A stretch of DNA of 64,000 bases. Origin: Marchantia polymorpha subsp. ruderalis. Its lineage: Eukaryota > Streptophyta > Marchantiopsida > Marchantiales > Marchantiaceae. A model generated the notes under the pieces. The model searched no databases, was not told the DNA's origin, and saw only the letters and a list, made by a program, of their open reading frames with translations. Position 1 is the stretch's first letter. Each line of letters begins with the position of its first letter. The stretch is taken from NCBI GenBank assembly GCA_037833965.1, contig AP031351.1, positions 26,548,501-26,612,500 on the forward strand, given 5' to 3'. Below, piece by piece: positions 48,856-62,304 of this stretch. Position numbers and translations under genes: made by a program.

Positions 48856-51800
48856 GCTAGCAGGAAAATTACTAGAGGTCCAGTTTTATATTCTTTGGTT
48901 CATCGACCATGAGCTTAGTTGCAAGGGAAAAGCGGAGAGTAGGGTCTAGGACGTGGGGTCGCAAAAGAATCTCCACATCAATGAATCCGGCCAAATCAAG
49001 AGCATTTTCTTCGTGTTGGTTAGCCTATTTTGCTCTCGCAAAGTGTTAGACGTAGTTCTTAGGTTTAGAAGAGCTACCAACATATTTTTGAATGATTGGA
49101 GAGCCAAGCTTTACTTCATAGAGAGAAAGCTAATGAATCATTGCCACGAAACAACCAGACATGGACTACTATCCCGCAGGTGCCTGATTCATACGGTTGA
49201 TGTTGTGAGCGCAACACGTGGGCTGCACATTTGCCATTGTTTAAATACTGGCAGCGTTATACAGATACTGGGACGTTTGCAACGGGCCTTCCTGCCGTGT
49301 GTTGTTCCTGACTACCGTAGGGCAACCGACTTTTAGAGATGCTCCTAAGTTCAAGGTCGATTCTGCGAAAATTGCTTTGGTCGACCTGAAATCTGACTCC
49401 AATTCTGAAATAAATGCTGTTACGTGACATTCTCAAGAAGCAGCCTCATCCCTCGTCATATTCAATGTCCTGTTCACATAAAGCTCAACTTGACCGCACA
49501 TCTGTCACTAACTAAAGCTTGAAGTTCCGGCAATGATGAAGAAACGACTTATGGTCAGAGCAAGAAGGGAACTCTTCACACGTCTAATCAACACTTTGGA
49601 AGGTGTACATAAAAAAAACTAGTGGAAGTCAACACTCGCCAAATACCGATTGGCCCGTCCAGTTGAGTAGTATTATGAGGTACGGCATACATGTAGAAAC
49701 TCTGTTCAAGACATATGCTACCATACCTCTGGTCGAGTGGGATGTCAAAACAGCTAGCTTCACCCGTTTGATTTCATCCCTGAGCTCACGGAAAGGTTGA
49801 CAAGTGGGCAGAAAGAAGACGAAAGACCAAGAAAGGACCGCACCCGCCCAGCAGTATTGGGAAGTATATTAAAAATTAAGCAAGATGGACGTAGATTGGG
49901 AGAACTAGGACAATAACCATTTAAAAGCATATTTTATGCTCATGGTATCTTCTCCTCGAAATAACAAGTGAATATACTTACATCATTCAACTTAAATTTT
50001 CCAACTTAAGATACTTTAGTTTTGTTCCATCTTGAATAGTTATCAATATGAAGTATTAAACAGATCAAGATTCTTCTTCATAGTTTGAAAATTGAAGCTC
50101 AATTTCAGTTGCTCGTTGTGATAGAAACAAAAACTTCACACTCTGATTGAAATATGATAATCTTTTTTATAACTTGGATCTTTTCAATGCTAATTCTGAA
50201 CTCTCAAGATGAATTCAGGTTCATCAACTTTTGAATTGAAATGATGATAAGTCAAAGAAAAGCAAAAGAAAAGATCATAGATTGAAGAAAATTAAAATTA
50301 AAATTGCTGCTATTGGGAGGTTAGCAAAAACATTCAATCCTTTCAATGCATAAAAATCTCCATAAGCTAATCATCGCCTTGTACAACATATTCTTGTTCC
50401 AAAATTAAGAAATAATCTCACTACTCCATCTTTTCTAAGACTTACAAACAATGATTAATATCTTTAATATTATTTGATCAATTTTGAATTGTCCGCATGA
50501 CACAACACTTTAAACAGCAACAAATTTTTCTTATGGATAGAAAAAGTATTTTGATTCCAACTTTACATTCCTCAATTGTTAGTTTAATCAAGCAATCAAG
50601 TCAACTTTGTTGCAATCATTACTCTACATTCATTGCTACATCAAATGTGTAACATCAGTTTCAAATGCTCAAAACCCATATTGTTATGAAAGGTACATCA
50701 CTCTTCATGTATTAAGTTTCTTCATTAATGTTTGTTTCAATCTTTATACCATAATCAAGTTCATGTTGTGTTTAATAATTCACTTCTTAATCAAATCTGT
50801 GAAATTCAATTGAACTTATCTTTATCTCCATTGCTTGTATCAACTTTTGCCCCGTCACAGAACGGAGTTCTCTCTATATATATATATCTATTTTGATTGA
50901 TGTTATTTTTTAATCAAACAGATAGCTCATCACAACCAAATTGTAACATATTTTGTAATTTTAATTAATTATTATTTTCATAAATAGAACAAAAAATTGA
51001 AAAAGTACAAAAAACATATTGAAAAGATGAAAAATTACTGAATGGGACTCATGCAGAGCGTAAAAAATTAAATGGTATGCATCACAATTCATCTTATTAG
51101 ATAGTATCCCGTACTGACTTGAAGTTCATCTTCGGGCATGTTCCAATAAGACTTCTGGGTTAGGTACAACAAATAGACGCATGTATGTGACATTCAAGAA
51201 GTGGTTTTTTAGCAAACCGTCCAACAGGACACCTAAAACGTCAAAAATCTCTCCTAAGTAATAGGTCAAAACTTTTCAACTAACCATCCATCAACACTAT
51301 TGCTTGAGAATCAAAGAGCTTTCAAAACGAAGTTTGCATATAAAAGTATAATATAAAAATTTTGGTAGTAGCAACAAGCTCACTAAAAATTGCATTTTGT
51401 CACAACAATCATTAAAATTAAGATGAAGAAAATGATCTACATCTAAATTCTTGTTGATTAGGAACTAAAAGTTCGTATCTATGAATACAAATTTTAAGAT
51501 CATGTAAGTTATAGTTTTTCTTAAATGATGTTTTAAGTCCTTGACATCAGGATTTTATATAAATTGAGCTGAGTATATTTAGCACATCTTTATATTTTTG
51601 CAAAAAGTTAGATACATTTCAACCATCTTCATTAAGATTTGTTGCATTTATTGTTTCTCAAAGAAACATTTTCTAATAAAGAGTATCTCAAAATACACAA
51701 GCAACATCAATATTAAATAAAGAAAAATCAAATATTGAACAGATGAGAAGAAAATTTATAGAGTAGAATATTACTAAAATTATTATCATTAATACTTTCG

Positions 51801-53348
51801 AAATCAGTTTATTTTGAACGTATCATTTATTTCAAATCTCATGTTTCAATCAAAAAAATTGTGTATAGAAGAAAGATTTCTTATGAATTCTTGCTTTCCA
51901 TATTTACAAAAATCAAAAATTAATTAAGCTTGTATTTGAAATTATTTTAATGCAGTATATTAAAAAATTGCTCATTTTATAAGAATCCCGAATCACCCGG
52001 TTCTAAATGAAGCTCACCTAAATTTCAAAACTGTTAAAAATTCAAAACAAAAATTATCAAAACTTTGTTAAGCTCTAAATATAAGTAATTGATTTGAATT
52101 ATATTGTTTCAATAACTCAAGCTTTGTAAATAGACTGTTTTAATTTGGAAAAATAAATAGATTAAACATCATGTAAAGAATTTCAACCATTCATATATTC
52201 TAGAATGGTTAATCTATGAACATTGCTTGCATTTCCAACTTAAAGTTTGCTTAACAGATAAATATATGAATCATTAAACGAGTGTGGAAAAAGAAAACAA
52301 TACCTCTGTTCAAATTCCTACCATTTATGAGAATTCTGAAAGTCTTTCACTCATAATTCATTAAATTTTTCATTGAATGTAACATGATATACTTAAGAAT
52401 GAATGTATAGATTTCAGGACGTAATTTATTCCCAGGCAAGATGTACTTTTTTTTGGAAATACATGTAATATGTTTGAAGTTGCACTAAAGTTTCAGCATT
52501 AATTATGAAGTTATTACGGGCATTAACTTCTATCGTATGTGTGTGAATGTGATCTCTTGGTTATTCAAGTTGTGAATTCGTTATTCAAGCTGTGATTTCG
52601 ATGAATGTGATCATTTGGTTATTCCAGTTCACAAACCAAGTTTATGATGCAGATCGATATTTGCTGTATATCTGTGTACTTGCGCACCTGATACACTCCG
52701 TGCTTTGTAGCATGTACAGTACGTAGAAATACATTTTCAAGATCCGTACCTTTTCAAATTCTTCCAATGATGCAAGAAAGCACCATATTTAGTTCTATTT
52801 TCAAATATTCACGATATTTGGGCAGTACCCTTAGAGGGAGATTATGAAACAAATCGCATGTAGAATATATCAAAATTGGAAATTTACAAACTGGCAGTTG
52901 CTGGACAGCCCACTATCTAGTGCGGGATATGTTGTCCAGCAAGGGCCCAGCAAGATTGCAAAGATTAGAAACCAAACACTTGATCCCGAGCCTGGATATC
53001 GATTTCTGGCCCTGATGAAATCACCTCCAGTTCGCTGGCAAGAGATTTAAAAACTTGCACCCCGGATCTCGAAGTCACAATCAGCCTTCAAAATCTCATC
53101 GTATGACGCCTCCTTTGAGGCTAGACTCTTAAAGGAATGGTTTGAAATCAGGCTGTTCGGTGGATTAGCGCTCGATTTATCGTGCCTGGTCGTGTCTGCT
53201 CCAGTTCTCGGTGTAAGATAATGGAATGGGTAGAAAATAAAACGGGACTCTTGAGGTTTCTCAGATTCGGTACAGGAGTAAATGCACCTTTCACGGTGGA
53301 ATTGGTCTAATTCTATTCGTTTATGGGTAATGTCCATGAGCTACCACA
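48856..53348. other. Convergent intergenic region, AT-rich from about 49.85 to 52.75 kb
   Basis: Holds the 3' flanks of KAS I and CRY-DASH. An AATAAA lies near 49409, about 550 bases after the KAS I stop. From about 49.85 to 52.75 kb the DNA is AT-rich with a TA run near 50875, and the longest frames are about 70 codons with no motif. It resembles the 34.7-38.4 kb block and may be decayed mobile DNA, but no element could be named. Confidence 0.6.
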
Positions 53349-56300
53349 TCAATTTCTCCTGAAAGCCGGCTGACGGCCTGAGTTCGGTTGATTTCGTGGA
53401 GCTTGCCCATGTCTTAGAGGCACAATAGGTCTCAGATATGCATCCTTGGGGAAGTGTCGAGCGGTTTTTGGAAGGTGCCTCAGCTGAGGAAGCCAGTGTG
53501 CAACATATTCTCCATCTGCATCGTAAGTCTGGGCCTGAAAGGGACAGCAAACATTATAACCAATCATAGACACGGCAATGTGACACTACAGTCACATTTG
53601 GCAGTTAAATCCAAAGTTGACAGCAGAGAATTCTTGACAAGATGCCACTTAGGTAGAGAGTGCAATTGAGCTGCAGATATTTTGTGGTACCTGTTTCGGG
53701 ATGCTGAAATAACGATCTTCCCGCGGATCGTTTCCTACTCCTGCATAACAGTCATTTGGGTTCATTAGTGTGTTCCAAACTACAGTGGACAAAATCGAAA
53801 GCCAATTGCAGACACCGTGAATTTCCTACGAAAATGAAGCAATGACTCCATACAAGTAAACCTCAAGGACGTCAAGAACATGACTGATCAGTTTCTGGAC
53901 AGAGGAGCATGAATGAAACTGGGAACTCCTCAATATCATACTCAATCCAGATATTTCTGTAGTGCGGTGCAAATGAACATCAGTTGATATAATCTATTCT
54001 TAGAAGAGATGTTAGAGATTCATACTGTGGTATAAAGTGAACCCGATAACTATTGGAGCTCTAGGTACAACTGAAAAAACTTACCAGCACCGTAAGTCCA
54101 ATTTCCGTAGTTTGAACATGGGTCGTAATCTAGGAGACATGTCTCAAACCATTCTGCGCCAAGTCTCCAATCCAGCCCCATATCCCTGACCAAGAACGAG
54201 CAGACAATCTACACAAAAGACCGTTGTGTTACAACAAACAGTAAGTAAAGACAGCGCGCGTATTGAAAGTTATATTTCCATATTTTGAGCACCCTCAGAT
54301 GTCCTCCGGGTTCAGGGTTTAGGATGAACTTTCTTGCCAAAACCGACAGTATTCAGTGGGGAAAAATTGAAGATATTGAACCTGTCGTCCACGATTCGAC
54401 ATGAAGCCGGTTTGTGCCAGCTCCTTCATGTTGGCATCAATGAGAGGATACCTGTTCGATATGCATGTAAGTGATGGTGAGAACTGTAGTTTTCAAGACA
54501 ATCGGGAAAGACAATGTGACTTATAAACGATGAGTTTCATCTCCGCGACAATGTTTCATCTCAGCCAAAAACAGGACGAGATAGAAATTACTATACCCCG
54601 TCTTTCCATCTCTCCAAGCTTCGAATAGCAGTTTATCCTGTCCCCAACTTTTACCTTTGACGTTGCGAGGACCTCCTGTACATTCCAAGACAGAGGCTCA
54701 TCATTGTATATTATGGACGACAGCATTAGCCGGCTAACTTTCCACTTTTCAATTTGAGTAGTCAGGTTTCTAGACAACCTAGTTGCACGCAAAAGTGATT
54801 CTCACAGGCATCATACGTAAACGAAACAATGGACTGTATTTTTGGGTTAACCCACTTGGCGAAAGATGGTCTGGTCAAAGTCTAATAACACTCTTGCTTA
54901 GAGAAAGTTATCAGAATATAGCGCGGTCTTTACCCAAGTGGAAAATGGAATTTCCATATTTGATGGAAAGGAACCTGAAATAATCCCGCCACAAAAGTTC
55001 GAACAGCACCCTGCAAGTGTGGTCATTTAAAATTCTTAACCCTCCCATATTTATAAGGAGGTATAACTTATACGCAGAAATAAAAAGGTTATACAAAATA
55101 TCGAGTCTAGATGTAGCAGATCCGAGAATCCAGACTTCAAGCTGAAAGCAGACAAAGAATAGGAAAATCCTTTGGCGATCGAGCCATACCAGTAGGTAGA
55201 TTGGTTGGCCACTCTCTCTCCCTCATACTTCTTCAACTGCAGACATGAAACAATCAAGACTTTTAGGATACACACCACTTAAAAAACATAGCTCATTTAC
55301 ACTCGCAATTCAAGATGCCACCAGCTCTTGATGTGCCATTGACTTGTACTAGTGTTGAAACGATGCAGGATTTACCTCCTCGCCGATTGTTCGTGGCGTG
55401 ATGCAGCCATGGGCAAGCCATGGTGAAAACTTAGTGGAATAATCTGCACCAAGCATACCATTTCGTGTCTCTTTATATGCTCGTACCTTGTCCTGCCATT
55501 CAAGAGAGCTTAGTGACTTAGTTCCATACATCTGATGTTCGATTATTGATTAAGTTTTGAACTGTCATCAGTCGCTCGAGATGTCTATTGTACAGGCTTT
55601 GATAAAAGAAAGCTTAAACTCTTGATGACGAGTCAAAAGAGTTAGACACAAAAGAATAAAATACGTACTTTTACCCAAAAGTAGTCCTGAAGGCGAGCTA
55701 GAGCTGCGGTCTCACCCCCCGCAAAATGCATCACTCCACTTGGACTCTGCGTCGGTTCACACGAAAGTAAGGAAGAATCTGCTAAGAAAGAGACGTTCAG
55801 GTCGTCCAGATAACAACAAATTGGCCAATCATCTCAATCTGAAGTACATAGACAAAAGGAAGTACTGAATGTCAATCTCTCTATCAAAACTGAAGCTGAC
55901 TATATTGGCCTATGAGGTTATCAAGTCTATGAGTGGTACAGGTCAGCTATTTCAGAAAATAATAATCATAAGTTGTTACATTCACAGTCTAGATGGCTGC
56001 CAGAAAAACTAGTTCGTAGCCTACAGTGCACATTTTGCTCTTTACTATTGATTGTTCTTTAAGTCGTCTGATTGCAGGGAATGCAAACACAGGGCGACTC
56101 TCTACCTGCTCTCGGGGTGTCAGCCCAACATCGGCCAAGGTGGGAAGAGGACCACAGCCGCCGATTTTCTCCACGGAATCTGGTAAAGGTCCCATTTGAT
56201 GAGGCATCTTACAGGCTGGCCTTATCCTGGAGTTGGTCTCACATGCCTGCCAAATAAGTAGGAGCCGGAGTGAGCAAAACTTCATGTACTTCAAATTATC

Positions 56301-58536
56301 GACAGAATTCCACCAGGAAGGACAGCCAACGGGACTGGTATCAAACAGACAGAAATCCCAGAACACAAATACCAAAAACGATCTGATCGCCATCAAAGGT
56401 AACAAAGAGAGAAAAAAAAAGTAATCGTTATAGGACTGATAACAAATATTAGCCCCGTAAGATATAAGAAGCAACATTGACAACGTGGATATTTTCAGCA
56501 AGATGATCTACATCGCTAAAATGAGTAAGAAAGGAACCATAGATGAGAACTTCTACCTTTCGAAATTGCGTGTAAACGTCAGGTAGTTGATTGGGGGAAA
56601 AAGGCAGGTCATCGATGTGATACAGAGTTCCTCCCCATACGAGATCCAGTTGTGGGTGTCTAACTGATTTTCCTGGAACCTCACTAGGAACGTTCACCTT
56701 CGCGAGACGACCTTTGAGGCGTCCTTCTACAGTTGTCTCTTCACTACAAGTCTCCTTGTGCCCAAAAACCTGTTACCAGGTTAAGTACGGTAATGCATCA
56801 GAGCTAGGAAGGTTAGAACCACATACGAAGAGATCACTGCTTCAAATACGCGAGCAGTTCCCACAACAGGAAGCTAGCGTAGCTGCAGCAGCACGGAGGA
56901 CATCCGAAAATGTTTTGATCTTACTCTGACCGACTATGCTGTGCAGGTTTCGGGTGGTTTGAACTAATCAATCGATGAGAGCGCACTTCAATTCGTGTGG
57001 AGCTTTTAAGTACTTACAGTGTGTGCACCGACTGCTTCTGCTAGGCTAGGCACGATTTCTTCGGGATGTCCAACTCGAATGACTAAGTCTAAACCACGCC
57101 TTTGTAGATTCTTACGCAAATCCGCCACACTTTCTAAGATAAACTGAGCACGCAGTTCTGCAAAAAAAACATGTCACAGGGCTCAAGATCGACCACAGTG
57201 TTATCGCTCCATGAAGCACACCCACTAGAGTGCGGGAAAACACTCGAGGTAAACAAATCTCCTCGGTCGAAACTCCAAAAAAATGCACACTTTTCTAACT
57301 AACACCAATTCGCAGAGCCTCATTGCTGAGTGAAGACAGAATTGGTGTTGGTTACAAAGAAGCTTAATCTCACCACTTCTAGTTGCGAACTTCAGGAATG
57401 AATAGGAAAAGTTACCTCCAGTTTTGGGAAATTGAAATACATGTGTAGTGGAGAACACTCTTGGGTCCAGGCAGTAAACTGGAAGCACGGCACTAGATGT
57501 CTGCCATGCTCGCAATAGCGCTTCGTTATCCGACACGCGCAAATCGTTCCGAAACCACATAACGGATGTCCCTGTCCCCTGTCTGCCCTTTTTCTGTCCG
57601 CTGCCATCTTTGGACGCCATAACGTGCATGGGCCGGGCACTCGCACCAGATTTCTGCATACTTCCGCTGGCTAACAGCTGACTTCCTGAACTCAAAAACT
57701 TACTGCCTGTAGATCCAACCGAATCAAGCTATGAGCCACAACTTGTGATCTCTCAAAACTGGCTACATCACGGTCCACCAAACAATATCTTGTATTCTAC
57801 TTAGTTTTGTTACAGTGCTATCGTATCATGACGTATAGGCTCTTCTAATACAATGTGGCTCTAATTAGATTTAGCAGTCAGCTCAACTCTCGCAAAGTAT
57901 GCAGAAATCAAAGTGAACGGGGACAGCACCCTCAGGCATGTCGATAGAAGTCAAATTCAGCAGAATTCGATCATTGGGGAGAACGAGAACCCAACACTCA
58001 ATTTCGGTTCAATGTTTACAAAACGAAGAGAACACGTCGGTTTCTGATGCGTTCCAAATCAACTGATGATGTGGTGTACATCAGACACGAAGTTGGAACA
58101 AGAGGATCGAAATATCATAATTTCCTTCCAATGCAGGGGAATGTCAATTGTCTCGGTCATTCAGACTCCCAGCCCAATGCACCATACGAGAAAGACATCT
58201 CTGTGCGAAAGATTTGAGAAAGAGCTCACATACCACGACTAGACAGCATGGGAACCGACTATGTCCGCAGCGCCGCGCGCACGCTCGTCTGCAGTGAAAA
58301 CTCCTCGTCGTAGCCTTCCGAGAGCGAGAGAACGACCGATCGCCGGTTGCACTTCCACCGCGAAATTCGACCGACCTGAGGCGCACGTCGTAGCTTCTCG
58401 CAAGCGAGAGATCATGTGCGTACGTAAGCCGACGAAGTCTCGAGCAGCAGCAGCAGCAGCAGCAACTAATGCCAAAGACGACGACGACATGTTCATCTTG
58501 GATCGAAGCTGCTGACTCAGTGTCCAGCCCCGCCAT
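53349..58536 (-). CDS. CRYD: Cryptochrome-DASH (CRY3-type), organelle-targeted photolyase family
   Basis: CRY-DASH proteins bind FAD and a folate antenna and repair cyclobutane dimers in single-stranded DNA; the Arabidopsis form goes to plastids and mitochondria. Minus exons: 58536-58234, 57728-57416, 57157-57018, 56769-56557, 56246-56106, 55746-55669, 55492-55376, 55236-55190, 55010-54934, 54675-54597, 54451-54382, 54208-54085, 53740-53691, 53534-53349; in phase, 645 residues. Signature blocks in order: [126 protein letters not shown]. The photolyase core is complete. Exon 1 (101 codons, with a Cys run) is uncertain: it may be leader, with translation starting at ATG 57659 (521 residues). 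The C-terminal tail is shorter than in Arabidopsis CRY3. Confidence 0.95.
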
Positions 58537-60726
58537 GGCTGCCGTGCTTCCACGTCTCCCATGCTCTGCTTTCGTGGCGACGCAGGCCCTCCTCCTCCTC
58601 CTCCTCCTCCTCCTCCACAACGGTGGCCGCCGCAGGGCGCTGCTGCTCCAAGAGCCAGACTTCCTCCCTTCGACTTTACCGCGCCCCCGCGCCTCCCCGA
58701 CGCGCCCCAACGTCTAGCGCGCGCCTTCATCCGCTCGAGGGCGGCAGTCGATGACTGGGCGATCGGCATTCGTACGCACGACAGGCGCGAGTTCTAATTT
58801 CGTTTGTAATTTTGACTCGAATGGTCCTCGGCAACTTCAAATCGCGGGCCAGGTAAAAGGCGCGCAGCGTTCACCTCTCGATCACGACGAACGAGCTCCG
58901 TATCAGCTTTCGTCTTGTGATCTGTCCTGGTGTCAGGGATTTCTGCAATCCCATGCGCTCTCGGTGGGAGTGTGCCCGTGCACATTGGCTTACACGGTTT
59001 AGCATGTCTTCGACAGCACGTGCCTCCTGCAGAGGAGTCGATCGAGCTGTAATGCATGGTTTGTCTGAGGTCCACGTATCGACGACGCACCTTTGTAAGC
59101 CCAATTGAGATGACGGGACTAGTTTCACCGAAATCTAGCAGTAAAGCCGAGACGAACAACGAGAGATGTCTGTCAACCCGCTGCGACATGGGCTTGAAGT
59201 AGATGACGAATATCTCCATCATGACAATGGAGTCAGAAGATGAATTTGCGAGTTAACGGCATCGTTTGTGTAGAATGATGGAATGTAGGTGACGAAGGGT
59301 GATTCTGATCGTTGCCTTGAAAGTTGTCGAGAATCTTGTCCACTTTTGTCACTACAAATCTAGGATGATTCTTGAATCAAGCAAAAGTTGAAATCCCTGT
59401 GACTAAGCAGGTGGAACCCTGACTGACTCGGCGAGTAGATGAAAGCGTAGAAGGCAGAGGTGTACAAACTCCGGTTATTCTTAAGCTGACACGGCAGAGT
59501 AAAACCGTAGCGTTGCCGTCTTGGCTAGTGACATGCAGTTGATTTGTACAATGTTCACCGCACGAGGAATCAATGGTTTGCTTTTAACTGCTCGATATCC
59601 GTACATAGGCGACTACATGCAGGTGACTTCACCGGACGAAAGAGGAAGAATGTCGAGGTGGAGATCTTATTGAATGAACTTTCCATGGATGTCAATCTGA
59701 AAATCGTGCATGTCATCAGGAAGGATGACTTTTAACTGTTCTTCTTGTTTATTCTAAACGAGGTCTTTCTAAAACACTTGGGAGAACGGCTTCGCCCATT
59801 GCTCCATTGCTTGAATCTTGAAGTCTATGAAGTGGATAGTTTCGAGACCTATGGCTAACAGATTTCTCTTTCTCTAGATCTCTCGACTTCTATTGCTGCT
59901 CTCCTTTCGAGAAACTGGGTTAACAATGGTGTACTGCCTTAGCGGGAAGGCACTGCACAACTGACACGAAATGTAGAATTCTAGACTATCTGAGCTTAAA
60001 CAACTGCAGAAGATTTGCTGATGAAATTGCAGTCCAGAGATCGCTGACAATTGAGATCGGGAACTGGGATGACGTTGAATATTTTGACCCGTCAGTGTCT
60101 GATCCGCTAAATTTGGGAAATGCTTGCGCTAGTAATGACTGGTGTGGTATTTAGCGTAATGGGCTCATTTCGGTTGGATGATGTAACATCCGAATGCTTA
60201 ATCGTGATGTCCAACTTCACCAAAACAGACCAAAATTTTTGTCTGTTTTCTTCACAGGTCAATTAGTCCACCGCACTTCAGTGCCCAGGAAACTTGGATA
60301 ACTGCCATTCCTGCCATGGACTTTTACCGCGATAGTCATGAAGTCACTATAAGTGTACTCTTTCAGATCCTGTGTGTAGATGTTAAGCTCTTGATTCTGA
60401 GAGTGTAGATGGAGCCATTTGACGCGGAGTAACGTCACGTCCACAGATTTTGTTTCTAAGAATTTTGGAAGTATTCAAGAGATGTCACGAAAAGTGTGAT
60501 GTGAAGTAGACCTATGGGCAGTGTGTGCGTGAAAGAATTTAATCCACAGCTCGGTCGAAAGGCTTGGTCGATCGAAAGGCTTTGTCGCCCAGCCACCCAC
60601 AATCGGTTACGTAGGCTAAGAAGGCGATGCTTGTATGATGAGAACGTGCTGCCTCGGAATTATGAGTTTGACGACTTTTGAAGAATATTTTCAATATTGT
60701 GGAGGTTCCAGCAAACGATCATCTGC

Positions 60727-61013
60727 GTATCAAAGAATCAGCTGTCACAAGGCTTGTGAATATATGTGAATTAATCCGAGGCTGGAATGTGCCATCGGAC
60801 CCTTGCTATTTGACGTTTCAAAGAATCAGCTGTCACAAGGTTTGTGGATAAAATCAGAGGCTGTCACAAGGCTTGTGAATATAAGTGAATTAATCCGAGG
60901 CTGGAATGTGCCATCGGACCCTTGCTATTTGACGTATCAAAGAATCAGCTGTCACAAGGTTTGTGAATAAAATCAGAGGCTGGAGTGTGCCATCAGACCC
61001 TTGCTAATTGACG
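60727..61013 (+). repeat. Three imperfect tandem copies of an 80-119 bp unit
   Basis: Copies begin at about 60727, 60815 and 60934, each with tcaaagaatcagctgtcaca and ending with a cggacccttgct/ttgacgt-like end. The second copy is longer because its caaggtttgtg... portion is partly repeated inside. Confidence 0.9.
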
Positions 61014-61265
61014 TCAGGGTTTTGTATCTATTGTAATCTTGTAAATCTTCAAGTCTGCAAGGACTCCTTACTATTGTTATACGGGATAGCGCAGGCTGGA
61101 TTGTACTAAGGAGACAGAGTTTCAAATGACCAAAGTGATATTCGGGTGCAGGACTCTGCAGGGAAGAGCTCGTAACCGTGGTCACAATCCCTGAACGTGT
61201 AAAACCAGGTTCAGATATTGGAGAAAATGTTGCCTACTTAAACAGCCAAGCTTATTCCTTACTGG

Positions 61266-61390
61266 ACAGTAATTATCCGTAGCTCTTAACAGTTAAAAGC
61301 CCAAAATTGCATTGTCAAGATTCCCAACAGTATTTATCCGTAGCTCTTAATAGTTAAAGACCAAAATTGCATCGTCAAGATTCACAACAG
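61266..61390 (+). repeat. Two imperfect tandem copies of a 61-bp unit
   Basis: Both copies share atccgtagctcttaa, agttaaa, ccaaaattgcat and gtcaagattc, ending in caacag. A few substitutions separate them. Confidence 0.9.
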
Positions 61391-61582
61391 CCTTGAAGAC
61401 CTAACAGTGCCGTGAGGGTTCACTAACCGTGCTTTCGTGTTCCGGTTGCTTACTGGCCAAGGGGGGACGGTGTAAGAGTTCACTTTTGCCAGCCATCTGT
61501 TGGAAAATATGCAATAATATTTGCGTCTGCCGTATATCAAAAGGATTTTGCCAACATTTCCAGACTTTGGGCCTAGAGTTTC

Positions 61583-61652
61583 TTCCAGATTTCATTGCTG
61601 TATCAACTCGAAGTTTCCAGATTTCATTGCTGTATCAACTCGAAGTTTCCAG
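61583..61652 (+). repeat. 32-bp perfect tandem duplication plus partial third copy
   Basis: 61583-61614 and 61615-61646 are identical (ttccagatttcattgctgta...); ttccag follows again at 61647. Confidence 0.95.
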
Positions 61653-62304
61653 GGTAACTGACTGGTATCGTCCGCCGACGCGAGTGAAGCAGAAGACTTT
61701 GCGTATTACAGGTCTTCAATACCTTGAACTCAATAGACTCTACCAAGACAGCCTAGCCTTCTCCAATCGGGCGTACTGAGAAACGACTTCGATTTCTTGA
61801 TTGACCCCGAAACGGTTTAGTTCGGTGAAGAAGCCAGTGCAGTTAGTTGGGTGAGGTCGAAGAGAAATGACATTACCTACGAAAGGTCGAGGCTGGCTCA
61901 AGATGTCTAGCTTACCCGTGGAAACTGAAGCTCCGACTCGAACAGAAGTGACATGTCACGTGTAAGTTGCAATGATTGCAGGCACCACTGCTTCTCGTGC
62001 GCGCAGGTCGTCGCTGACGGGACGTTCCAACCATTGAACTCGATTCCAGCGCGTGCTAAGACTGCAGATCGAACATCTAGAAGCATGATATGGCAAGAAC
62101 AAGAACGAAATGTATAGGTAGCGGGCCCGAATCGAATTTCCGCCTTCGAATACAGGATCCAAATGCAACTCCCTTGTAAAACCAGCCGAAATCTGAACAA
62201 TATCATGCGACGATGGGAAACGTAATGCATCTTTCCTTTCGCAAGAATTTGATTTAGTTCTTGCAGGAAACAGGTGCATGAGAAGTGACTCTTGAACCGC
62301 TCAG

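Larger units (their letters stand above)
58537..62304. other. Intergenic region with tandem repeats
   Basis: 58.54-58.8 kb is GC-rich with CTC repeats (about 58590-58616) and forms the CRY-DASH upstream side. One exon-like frame at 59609-59735 follows a TAG acceptor and ends in TAA (contains GRKRKNVEVEILLNELSMD) but stands alone. 60.7-61.7 kb carries three tandem repeat groups listed separately. 61.8-62.3 kb is the WD40 gene upstream region. No complete gene was recognised. Confidence 0.55.

Noticed and set aside
58144..58769. Long minus-strand frames of 188 and 176 codons read as separate genes
   Set aside because: They overlap each other and the first CRY-DASH exon; only the part from 58536 to 58234 fits a gene model.
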